Shown: piece by piece, positions 6,166 to 12,687 of the stretch
How the letters are laid out: each line of letters opens with the position of its first letter
Position numbering within the stretch: the first letter of the stretch is position 1
Assembly: GCA_964620325.1 (NCBI GenBank)
Contig: CAZUIM010000028.1
Span: forward strand, 1 to 14,635
Direction: 5' to 3'
DNA from: CAZMYM01 sp964620325
Lineage (GTDB): Bacteria; Bipolaricaulota; Bipolaricaulia; UBA7950; UBA9294
DNA length: 14,635 bases
Made by a program: the position numbers and the translations under genes
The notes under the pieces: model-generated
What the model saw: only the letters and a program-made list of their open reading frames with translations
Database searches by the model: none
Told to the model about the DNA's origin: nothing

Positions 6166-6816
6166 ATGAAACGGGCAATCCTCTTGATCATTGTGACGAT
6201 CGTTTTCGCGAGTCTGGCGGCTTCATCCGTGGCGTTCGGGCCGATCTCGATCGGCGTTCACTTCATTCCGGCGGTCGAAGCGGACGAGAGCGGACGCAAT
6301 TGGGACGTCTCTCTCTCCTTCGGCCTCGGGTTGACGCTCGATGAAACGAACGCCTTCGAGGCCCACGTTCTGACCGACTCCCAGTTGACCAGCCTCGGAC
6401 TGACCGTCCTCTACCAGGGATCGATCTCCGATCGGTTCACGGCCGGTGCCGGACTGACGATCCTCTGGCCGTTCGATGAGCAACAGCGACTCCTGCGACC
6501 GCTCATCGAAGGGTTCGGTCAGGCCGTCACGCGCTACCCGATCGGTCCCATCCTCCGTGGAGAGCTCTCGGTCGTATTCCCGGTGCTGACTGCCGCTTAC
6601 CGTACGGACGGTTGGAGGCTCATCCCGCTCGCCGAGCTGCCGAGTCTGTCGGCCGCTGCCGAGGTCGACTTCGCGGACGATGCGGCCTTCCAAACCGAAC
6701 TGACGCTGCAGCCGGTGATCACCGACACGACGCTGCTCGAACGCCCGATCGGACGGATGAGCGACCATCTCCTGGTCCTCCCGCTTTTCTCGGGCATGCT
6801 CCGCTACATGCCGTAG
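6166..6816 (+). CDS. Exported beta-rich protein, unknown function
   Basis: This 216-residue protein starts with a classical signal peptide (MKRAILLIIVTIVFASLAAS...), probably cleaved near residue 24 (VAFG). The mature chain has alternating polar and hydrophobic stretches such as WDVSLSFGLGLTL, SLGLTVLYQGSI and RFTAGAGLTILW, the look of beta hairpins. An outer-membrane or periplasmic beta-barrel-like protein is possible, but the C-terminus (FSGMLRYMP) lacks the usual final aromatic residue. A strong ribosome site, AAAGGAGG, precedes the ATG. It is transcribed alone, divergent from the lemA pair, and meets the next minus-strand gene with a 20-base gap. I do not recognise a named family. Confidence 0.75.
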   Translation: MKRAILLIIVTIVFASLAASSVAFGPISIGVHFIPAVEADESGRNWDVSLSFGLGLTLDETNAFEAHVLTDSQLTSLGLTVLYQGSISDRFTAGAGLTILWPFDEQQRLLRPLIEGFGQAVTRYPIGPILRGELSVVFPVLTAAYRTDGWRLIPLAELPSLSAAAEVDFADDAAFQTELTLQPVITDTTLLERPIGRMSDHLLVLPLFSGMLRYMP

Positions 6817-6836
6817 GCGGCGTGCACATCCCGCCC

Positions 6837-7109
6837 CTAGAACAGGGACTCGATCGACGCGGCGATGTTCAGGCCGACCGCCCATCCGGTGATCGTGTAC
6901 CAGGGACCGCCGACGCCCATTGCGAAACCGGAGATCGCCAACGCGCGAACGCCTCGAGAGTCGGAGCCGACCCCGACCAGGCCGGCCACGAGCGCGACCA
7001 GAGAGAGGAACGCCCCGACGAGGAGCGATCCTCCGGTGAGGACGAGCACTGGAATGGCGAAAAGCCCGAACAGGAATGAGCCAACACCGCATATCAGATC
7101 CCGGCGCAC
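6837..7109 (-). CDS. Small membrane protein, DUF4190-like
   Basis: This 90-residue hydrophobic protein has about three predicted membrane segments: roughly residues 6-27, 29-47 and 57-85. The SRGVRALAISGFAMGV segment resembles the G-rich repeats of DUF4190-type proteins, but this is a loose match. The GTG at 7109 is preceded by GAGGAG only three bases away, a short but workable spacing, and it is the only reasonable start. It follows a 328-base gap on the same strand as the LRR gene and ends 20 bases from the stop of the exported beta-rich protein. Function is unknown; membrane location is the only safe statement. Confidence 0.65.
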   Translation of the reverse strand: MRRDLICGVGSFLFGLFAIPVLVLTGGSLLVGAFLSLVALVAGLVGVGSDSRGVRALAISGFAMGVGGPWYTITGWAVGLNIAASIESLF

Positions 7110-7437
7110 TGTCTCCTCATTTCACGCTCGACCGTCTCCCGCTCGAGCGGCCGACAACGGTCGGAGCTCGCACATTCCACTCTCGTCTAGGACCACGCGA
7201 CGACGAGTCCGACCACGGCCGCTGCGCCGCAGAGGAGAGAGACCGCTCACATCTTCGTCTTCCCGTCCATCCTGCACCCCCGAAGGCCGACTCATCGGCG
7301 TCCGCTCCACGTGGGTCCTTCCTTCGAGGACGGGAGGATCGATTCGGCCGATCGACAAGGGGCGAACGAACGCTGTGGTTTCGATGAAGGGGCGATCGCC
7401 GCACTCATTCGTTGCGGACCGTTCACCGAACATCGCC
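7110..7437. other. Intergenic stretch, 328 bp
   Basis: No confident gene was found. A minus-strand reading frame at 7122-7433 is open but arginine-rich, with a poor ribosome site and no recognisable pattern, and I reject it. A 27-residue membrane-like micro-frame interrupted by TGA lies at 7187-7270 and is listed separately. Confidence 0.5.
7187..7270 (-). pseudogene. Possible broken membrane micro-ORF
   Basis: From ATG 7270 the frame reads MDGKTKM, then TGA, then 19 mostly hydrophobic residues (AVSLLCGAAAVVGLVVAWS) and a TAG at 7187. A GGGGG run sits six bases upstream of the ATG, like several real genes in this window. With TGG in place of TGA it would be a normal 27-residue single-span protein. 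It may be a decayed gene or chance. Confidence 0.2.
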
Positions 7438-8703
7438 CTAGATGACGACGACGACGCCCCGCGCTCGCAGCAGAGCGATCGCCGCGTGGGCGGCCGATCC
7501 GGGAGTCACGTCGACCGCCGTGCCGCGAAGATCGACGTACTCGAGATCGGGCAGGTCGAGCAGCTCCGCAATGTCCGTGATCTCGGTCGATTGCGCATCG
7601 AGAACCCGCAGTTCCCAGAGGGTCAGAAGCGGTTCCAGGTCGGAGATCGGGTTCCCGCTGACGTCGAGCACTTCGAGATTCCGCAGCTTCGCAATCGGCC
7701 ATAGGACCTCGAGCTCGTTGTCCGCCACGTGAAGCTCCGTCAGTTCGCTCAACGCCGAGACGAGGCCGATGTCGGACAGCCCGTTGCGCGAGATGTCGAG
7801 CGAACGCAGCTTCGGAAGAACGACGAGGAGGCCGAGAGCGTCGAAGTCCACGTCGACCAGGTGAAGCTCCCGCAGCTCCTTCAATTCGGTGAGCGGTCCG
7901 AACGAGTCGATGCGGATCGCCTCCAGACCGAGGACTTCCAGGTCGGGCTGCACGTCGACAACCTCGACGAGGTCGTCGATCTCGACGTCGGTCAGCCACA
8001 TCTCGGACAACCGTGGAAGCCATCGCAGCGGACTGAAATCGGAGATCTCCGTCGACGCGAGGTGGAGACTTCGCAGGTTCTCCATCTGCCCGATGTTCGT
8101 CACATCGAACGGACTGGCGCTGTCGATCACCAAGCTCTCCAGACGCGTCAGCGCGTGGATCGGCGTCAGATCGGTTCCGGTCGCACAGCTCACTCGGAGC
8201 TCGCGCAGCCGGACCAGCGACCGAAGAACGTCGAGCCCCGCGACCGGATTCCTCGTCAGACTGAGCGTTTCCAGGCCTTCGAGCGGGGCGAGAGCCGAGA
8301 TGTCTTCGATCTCGTTGCCGTCGAGGACGAGCTCCTTCAGTCGCGTCAGACCGCGAAGCGGGCGGACCGAGTCGATCCGATTCCCGTCGGCTCGAAGAAT
8401 CGTCATCGCCTCCAGCGTGCCCACGGGAGTCAGATCGCTGATCTCGTTGCCGCCGATGTCGAGCGTCGCCAGCGCCGGGGCGTTCTCGATCCCCGCCAGG
8501 TCGGTGATCGCCCGATCCGATGCGTCGAGGACCGTCAGCCACTCGAGATCGTAGTCATAGATCGATCCGCTCGGCATGAACAGCGCGTCCCGGATCGCCT
8601 CCTCCAGGCCTCGATCCGCAAATCGGACCATCGCATCGCCGAACGCCGCAACGGCGACCGCCGCGACGACGACGACGCCCTTCACGATTGTGCGGATGCT
8701 CAC
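7438..8703 (-). CDS. Exported leucine-rich-repeat protein
   Basis: This 421-residue protein starts with a hydrophobic export signal (residues about 7-21, GVVVVAAVAVAAFG) followed by a short cap (RGLEEAIRDALFM). About 16 tandem leucine-rich repeats of 22 residues then run to the end, of the internalin/SDS22 type; typical units are ALATLDIGGNEISDLTPVG and NLEVLDVSGNPISDLEPLL. The last unit ends in a cap (DLRGTAVDVTPG... ARGVVVVI). Such arrays form curved solenoids that bind proteins, here probably outside the cytoplasmic membrane. The GTG at 8703 is chosen because GAGGTG lies six bases upstream; GTG 8712 overlaps that site. There is no sortase motif or other anchor, so an uncleaved signal anchor or secretion is likely. 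It lies 108 bases after the DOMON gene on the same strand. The ligand is unknown. Confidence 0.88.
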   Translation of the reverse strand: MSIRTIVKGVVVVAAVAVAAFGDAMVRFADRGLEEAIRDALFMPSGSIYDYDLEWLTVLDASDRAITDLAGIENAPALATLDIGGNEISDLTPVGTLEAMTILRADGNRIDSVRPLRGLTRLKELVLDGNEIEDISALAPLEGLETLSLTRNPVAGLDVLRSLVRLRELRVSCATGTDLTPIHALTRLESLVIDSASPFDVTNIGQMENLRSLHLASTEISDFSPLRWLPRLSEMWLTDVEIDDLVEVVDVQPDLEVLGLEAIRIDSFGPLTELKELRELHLVDVDFDALGLLVVLPKLRSLDISRNGLSDIGLVSALSELTELHVADNELEVLWPIAKLRNLEVLDVSGNPISDLEPLLTLWELRVLDAQSTEITDIAELLDLPDLEYVDLRGTAVDVTPGSAAHAAIALLRARGVVVVI

Positions 8704-8811
8704 GTCTCTCACCTCGGGTGATTCATCTCGATCTCAGTACGTACCCGCAAGTCGATCGGACGTCTTGTCAACCGCTCCGGCGGTCGGCGAGAACGGCGAA
8801 TCTACTCTGTG

Positions 8812-9492
8812 CTACGGTGCCGGATCGAGTTCGATCTGGCCCGAGCCTCGCCGACCGTGCCGCACGGAGAAGCTATCCTGCATGTCGTGGTAAGCGACGA
8901 GGATGTCGACCGTCGAGCCCGGTCGGAGCGCCTTGTCCTGCTCGTCTCCTGAATCGAGCGGGATGACGAACTCGAGCACCGTGTGGTCGCCCCACTCGGA
9001 CCCGCCGGCGGAGAGGACGTTGTCTTGACCTCCGTGTTCGGTGTCGGCGGCGTGCTCCGTCGGGCTCGTTCCGACGTCGTCGCGCACGAACACCTTGCCC
9101 TCCTGCACGTAGCCGATGATGTAGTTCGCACCCTCCATCCGATCCTCCGGGTCGAAACCGATCGCCACGTAGCCGGTCCCCGGGCTCTCCAGCCCGACGC
9201 GGAGGACGTTCCCATCGTTCGTCCAGTGAACACGAACGTCGACGACGACCGTCGAATGGGCATACTCGCCCAGATCGATGACCCCGTCGGCGGCCCACAT
9301 CGCGGACGGCTGAGTCGAAACCTCCGCCTCGGTCTGAACCGGTGCCGGTTCGAGCGTCGTCGGCTCCGTCTCGACCAGGTCGACCAGCGCCGGCGCCGGC
9401 TCCACGTCATCCGATCGGGACAGCAGGTACCACGCCGCCACGCCGCCGGCCAGCAAGGCGACCGCCAAGATCATCAGAATCATCTTGTTCAT
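8812..9492 (-). CDS. Membrane-anchored DOMON-domain protein
   Basis: This 226-residue protein has an N-terminal membrane anchor (residues about 4-24), a Pro/Glu/Thr-rich linker (to about 65) and a DOMON domain from ADGVIDLGEYAH to the end. Family marks are GYVAIGFDPEDRMEGANYIIG, RDDVGTSPTEHAADTEHGG and SFSVRHGRRGSG. M119 (in DRMEGAN) and H212 (in VRHGRRG) match the Met/His ligand pair that binds heme b in cytochrome DOMON domains such as that of cellobiose dehydrogenase. A role in extracytoplasmic electron transfer or ligand binding is therefore plausible but not proven. The ATG at 9492 is chosen because AGGAGG lies eight bases upstream; the ATG at 9498 would be only two bases away. A TTGATC/TAGAGT promoter precedes it. 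The partner reductase or cytochrome is not in this window. Confidence 0.9.
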   Translation of the reverse strand: MNKMILMILAVALLAGGVAAWYLLSRSDDVEPAPALVDLVETEPTTLEPAPVQTEAEVSTQPSAMWAADGVIDLGEYAHSTVVVDVRVHWTNDGNVLRVGLESPGTGYVAIGFDPEDRMEGANYIIGYVQEGKVFVRDDVGTSPTEHAADTEHGGQDNVLSAGGSEWGDHTVLEFVIPLDSGDEQDKALRPGSTVDILVAYHDMQDSFSVRHGRRGSGQIELDPAP

Positions 9493-9524
9493 CCTCATCG
9501 CCTCCTTCTCGGTGCGACCCGACC

Positions 9525-9553
9525 ACTCTAGTCGATCGATCCGAAACGATCAA
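9525..9553 (-). promoter_or_regulatory. Promoter of the DOMON gene
   Basis: On the minus strand, TTGATC (9553-9548) and TAGAGT (9530-9525) are separated by 17 bases. Each box matches consensus at four of six positions. They lie 32 bases upstream of the ATG at 9492. Confidence 0.5.
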
Positions 9554-9662
9554 TCGAGGCAACGCCAGCCTTCCGGCATCGGGACTCCACCCTCGCCCAC
9601 GTGGCAACACGGATCGAGGCCAAACCGAACGCCGAACCGATCGCGCGCCCGTGAAGAACCAC

Positions 9663-10352
9663 CTATCGAACGGCGCAGCGACCGAGAACCAAGCCGGCAA
9701 TCAATCCGACCACGAGGAGGCTCTCCCAGGGAACGACCGGTTCGCGCGGGCCGAGTTCGTGAAACGACCGCACGTCGCGAACGATTGTAGGAAGCGAAAG
9801 GACGTCGCTCAGGGTGAATCGTTCGAGAAAGCCGACCGCCACCCAGACCTTGTCGGCCTCGGCCTCCGGTGCCCAGGCGACCACGTAGTAGCGCCCCGGC
9901 TCCGGCAGGTCGACCGTCTCCTCGACGGTGATCCAGGATTCCGTCCCGGTGAACGGCTCGAAGAACCGTGCCTCCTCGCTCGGTGGATCGCCGCGAAACA
10001 TCACTCCGCCGCCGACATCGGGCGGAAGGAAGGGCAGATCGGTCTTCGGCAACCCGGGACCCAGGACGGCGATCGACGGCCGGAAGGACCTCAGTCGGTC
10101 GATGAGCGGGATCCCGAGGGACAGCCGAAGCTCATCCGGCGCGTCGATCTCGAACGTCAACCACAGCTGCGGCGCCTCCGCGGTCAACGACACATACGCG
10201 ACCTGTGAGACGTCGATCTCCTCGATCAGGGCCGCCCGACTCGGACCAGGATAGGCTCCACCGATCGAGATCGGCCGATGCGCCGACGCGCCGATCGATG
10301 CCACGGCGACGATTCCGATGCCCGCTGCAACAACGACCGTCCGAGGCCTCAT
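9663..10352 (-). CDS. Exported, C-terminally anchored unknown protein
   Basis: This 229-residue protein has a signal peptide (MRPRTVVVAAGIGIVAVASIGASA) and a mature domain of about 180 residues. A single C-terminal membrane helix (SLLVVGLIAGLVLG) ends in a short basic tail (RCAVR). The topology is therefore type I: domain outside, tail inside. The domain contains SIGGAYPGPSRAALIEEIDVS, PDELRLSLGIPLIDRLRSF and a conserved-looking WITVEETVDLPEPGRYYVVAW segment that reads like a beta sandwich. I recognise no named family. The ATG at 10352 has GGGGG four bases upstream and forms an ATGA overlap with the preceding gene; the longer open frame upstream reads through that gene and is not used. The coupling suggests a shared role with the upstream cytosolic protein. 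Confidence 0.78.
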   Translation of the reverse strand: MRPRTVVVAAGIGIVAVASIGASAHRPISIGGAYPGPSRAALIEEIDVSQVAYVSLTAEAPQLWLTFEIDAPDELRLSLGIPLIDRLRSFRPSIAVLGPGLPKTDLPFLPPDVGGGVMFRGDPPSEEARFFEPFTGTESWITVEETVDLPEPGRYYVVAWAPEAEADKVWVAVGFLERFTLSDVLSLPTIVRDVRSFHELGPREPVVPWESLLVVGLIAGLVLGRCAVR

Positions 10353-10918
10353 CGTACCCCCGTTGACCGCTTCTTCGTCGGCCGATCGGCAAGTCGCTCC
10401 CGGACCATCGCGTCGATCGTGTCCGTGTCGACCAGGCCGGCCTTCCCCCATCCTTCGCGCCCCTTCGGAACCTTCGGACGCAGCCGCATGTACACGTCCA
10501 TCGCCGCCCGATCGAGTTCCTCCGGCTCGTAGGTCGCCGCCAGTCGGTCAAGCTTCTCCTCGACCATCGGAAGCGCCTCCTTAAAGCGTCCGGCGAGATA
10601 CTTCCGGACGGTGTCGGGATCGCTTGGCGACGCCTTGGTCAGCGCACGGAGCCCGTCGGACGTGCGAACGCACGAGATCGTCCGGTCCATCACTTCGACC
10701 GCCTCGGCGCCGATCTCCTCGCGCTTGTCGCGGAGCTTCTGTCGAGTCTCCTCCGAGCTCGGGGTGTAGATACCGAGGCGACGCCCCTTCGACTGCGCCG
10801 TCAGTCCGGAGACGGCGCGCCCGAGCGTCAGGGCCTCGTCTTCGTCGTAGCCGAGTCGCCGGGCGACCACGAAGGCCCACAGCGTGAGAAACGGCGCACG
10901 GTTGATCTCGATCTCCAT
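10349..10918 (-). CDS. Conserved hypothetical cytosolic protein
   Basis: This 189-residue protein is soluble and charged, with no signal peptide or membrane segment. The N-terminal pattern APFLTLWAFVVARRLGYDEDEALTLGRAVSGL, continuing into SKGRRLGIY, is one I have met in conserved hypothetical proteins of varied bacteria, including actinobacteria and Chloroflexota. It has no assigned function that I know. The middle is helical and charged, and the C-terminus is basic (DRPTKKRSTGVR). The ATG at 10918 has GGGGG four bases upstream. Its TGA overlaps the ATG of the exported anchored protein, so the pair is translationally coupled. Confidence 0.78.
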   Translation of the reverse strand: MEIEINRAPFLTLWAFVVARRLGYDEDEALTLGRAVSGLTAQSKGRRLGIYTPSSEETRQKLRDKREEIGAEAVEVMDRTISCVRTSDGLRALTKASPSDPDTVRKYLAGRFKEALPMVEEKLDRLAATYEPEELDRAAMDVYMRLRPKVPKGREGWGKAGLVDTDTIDAMVRERLADRPTKKRSTGVR

Positions 10919-11042
10919 CGTGCCCCCAGGATAGCGATGTTCCCGGTCGCCGAAAAGCGGCGGTCGAGTGAACGGGGGGATGTACGCACCCCTGAACGGC
11001 TTCAGCGCTCCGAGGCGAAGATCCTGAGAGAGACCGCGTGCC

Positions 11043-11651
11043 CTACGGAGCGCAGGGGGGAGCGGGACAGGGCGGCTCCGGCGACACCACCGGCCAGTCG
11101 CAGCAGCCTTTCGGAGGCCGCACCGCCGCGATCGCCGGGTGGCTCAGCAGGCTCAGCCCCAGATCGATCTGCGCCCCCGGCTCGAAGAAGACCACGACGA
11201 GGTCACACGCCCACGGGAGAATCGCCCCGGCAATCGCTCCCCGGCGAAGGAACGGCCACGATATCCAGCAGCCGAACGCGTCGAGTTCGTAGACGTAGCA
11301 GCGATCGGCGATCTCGCCCGCCAGTTCGCGCGGGATCATCGCCATGTCGGGGAGCGCCTCTTCGGCGATCATCTCGTAGAGAGCCTCCCGCATCACCTCG
11401 TCCGGGTGCCTCGGCGGATCGGCCCACGTCAGGAATGTCGGCATGACGTTCAACGAGATGATCAAATCCAGATCCTCCTCCGCCACGCCCCGGCAGGCGT
11501 ACCAGCGATCGGCGACCGTATCCGGAACGAGAACCTCGAGGATCGGCGACGTCGGCAGCGCCGGCGGAGTCCAGCAGGGAGAGGCCTGAACGACGACAGC
11601 CACGGCCAAACAGACGAGGAGCGGGTGGACCGCTCGAGAGATCAGCCTCAT
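11043..11651 (-). CDS. Cysteine-rich secreted protein, unknown function
   Basis: This is a 202-residue precursor. The signal peptide (MRLISRAVHPLLVCLAVAVVVQAS) is followed by a mature chain with about nine cysteines: SPCW, YACRG, RCYVY, FGCW, WACD, the pair in GCCDW, and two in the tail PPCPAPPCAP. Several could form disulfides outside the membrane. The ASPC site is not a good lipobox. The mid-region contains DEVMREALYEMIAEEALPDMA and a hydrophobic stretch around AIAGAILPWACDLVVVFF. The ATG at 11651 lies ten bases after AGGAGGT; the GTG overlapping that site was rejected. I recognise no family. Gene prediction rests on the signal peptide, ribosome site and coherent reading frame. Confidence 0.65.
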   Translation of the reverse strand: MRLISRAVHPLLVCLAVAVVVQASPCWTPPALPTSPILEVLVPDTVADRWYACRGVAEEDLDLIISLNVMPTFLTWADPPRHPDEVMREALYEMIAEEALPDMAMIPRELAGEIADRCYVYELDAFGCWISWPFLRRGAIAGAILPWACDLVVVFFEPGAQIDLGLSLLSHPAIAAVRPPKGCCDWPVVSPEPPCPAPPCAP

Positions 11652-11837
11652 GACAGCAAGCACCTCCTGCCCACCCGGGCCACCGCAATCGCGCTGGCCG
11701 AACATATGCTACACCGATTCACCCTCGGATGGAAGTGACGGAGCATCACGGCGCACGTGGCGCACATCCCACACCTTGCCGATCGCCCGCCACCGGCAAC
11801 GAGGGATCTCCGACCGGACATCGCCCGGGCCATCCGA

Positions 11838-11843
11838 TACAGT
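11838..11843 (+). promoter_or_regulatory. Possible -10 box for the PfpI gene
   Basis: TACAGT lies 33 bases upstream of the ATG at 11877. No clear -35 box is visible upstream, so this is a weak candidate. Confidence 0.25.
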
Positions 11844-11876
11844 GTGCTCGAAGACCCCAAATCGAACGGAGGGATC

Positions 11877-12395
11877 ATGAGTCTGCAGGGAAAGACGATC
11901 GCCATCCTGGTCGAGAATCAGTACGAAGACATTGAGCTCTGGTACCCGCTCTTCCGTCTGCGGGAGGCGGGCGCGAAGACGATCGTGATCGGGCGGGAGA
12001 AGGATGCGACCTACACTGGGAAACGCGGCTATCCGATGACCGCCGAGGCGTCACCGAGCACGATCGGGGCCGATGATCTGAACGGACTCGTCGTTCCCGG
12101 CGGGTACGCCCCCGATCGCATGCGGACCGACTCGAACCTGATGCGCCTCGTCCGGGAGATCCACACCGCTGGCAAGCCGGTCGGGATGATCTGCCACGCC
12201 GGCTGGGTCGGGATCTCGGCCGGAATCGTCGACGGCAAGCGCCTGACCTCGGTACGATCGATCCGCGACGATCTGGTCAACGCCGGTGCCGAATGGTTCG
12301 ACGAGGAGGTCGTCGTCGACGGGAACCTGATCACCTCGCGCACACCGTCGGATCTGCCGGCCTTCATGCGGACGTTCGTCGACGCGCTCGCTTAG
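11877..12395 (+). CDS. PfpI/DJ-1 family protein (protease or deglycase)
   Basis: This 172-residue protein has the length and full motif set of the PfpI branch of the DJ-1 superfamily. The nucleophile elbow reads MICHAGW, with the catalytic Cys followed by His. The N-terminus has KTIAILVENQYEDIELWYP, which carries the conserved acidic residues, and the C-terminus has RLTSVRSIRDDLVNAGAEW, EEVVVDGNLITSR and PSDLPAF. Members are described as intracellular proteases or protein/nucleotide deglycases that act on methylglyoxal adducts; which activity applies cannot be read here. The ATG at 11877 is supported by GGAGGG just upstream. An in-frame ATG at 11757 would add 40 residues that match nothing. 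The gene is monocistronic and is followed 24 bases later by a structured inverted repeat. Confidence 0.92.
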   Translation: MSLQGKTIAILVENQYEDIELWYPLFRLREAGAKTIVIGREKDATYTGKRGYPMTAEASPSTIGADDLNGLVVPGGYAPDRMRTDSNLMRLVREIHTAGKPVGMICHAGWVGISAGIVDGKRLTSVRSIRDDLVNAGAEWFDEEVVVDGNLITSRTPSDLPAFMRTFVDALA

Positions 12396-12418
12396 ACAAG
12401 CGGAGTCTCCCGATCCCA

Positions 12419-12456
12419 CCCGTCCGTGAGGAGCTCGACGACCTCGCGCGGACGGG
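12419..12456. terminator. Two-tier inverted repeat after the PfpI gene
   Basis: CCCGTCCG (12419-12426) pairs with CGGACGGG (12449-12456), and inside it GAGG (12428-12431) pairs with CCTC (12442-12445). It lies 24 bases after the PfpI stop codon. There is no T-run, so termination is likely from position only. Confidence 0.4.
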
Positions 12457-12594
12457 CCGACCGGATCACCCTCTCGCGGCGTGACGCGCCGGGCCGTGCC
12501 TCGGGCCGGACGCGATGACGCCTCCCGCTTCCTGCATCCGGCGAGTGATGCGTGAACCGGAGACATGTCTGCGGCCCCGTTCGCGGTCCATGCA

Positions 12595-12626
12595 GAGCCG
12601 AGGCGACCTTCGGTACAATCCGGCTC
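12595..12626 (+). promoter_or_regulatory. Possible ABC exporter promoter and operator
   Basis: TACAAT (12614-12619) lies 68 bases before the exporter start and is flanked by the inverted pair GAGCCG (12595-12600) and CGGCTC (12621-12626). No good -35 is visible. The arrangement could be a repressor site over the -10 box, but it is short. The rest of the 292-base gap 12396-12687 shows no gene. Confidence 0.3.
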
Positions 12627-12687
12627 GGTCCCCACGCATGCAGTAGACCAGCCACAAACGCCGAGCTGAGAACGGAGTGTCGCAAAG

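Noticed and set aside
6223..7092. Minus-strand open frame across the exported protein and the small membrane protein
   Set aside because: It is Arg-rich, has no ribosome site that decides a start, and overlaps two better-supported genes.
7247..7249. TGA read as tryptophan (alternative genetic code)
   Set aside because: Several well-supported genes end in TGA at the expected length, so TGA is a normal stop here.
7122..7433. Minus-strand open frame of 103 codons in the gap before the LRR gene
   Set aside because: Poor ribosome site, Arg-rich composition, no family pattern and weak third-position bias compared with neighbours.
7729..8721. Plus-strand open frame opposite the LRR gene
   Set aside because: It shows a 22-residue periodicity only because it mirrors the leucine-rich repeats on the other strand.
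8766..8771. Perfect TTGACA on the minus strand upstream of the LRR gene
   Set aside because: No -10 hexamer lies at 16-18 bases; the nearest candidate, TACGTA, is 22 bases away, so I do not call a promoter.
12589..12643. Direct repeat CATGCAG upstream of the ABC exporter
   Set aside because: Two 7-base copies 48 bases apart can arise by chance and have no further symmetry.
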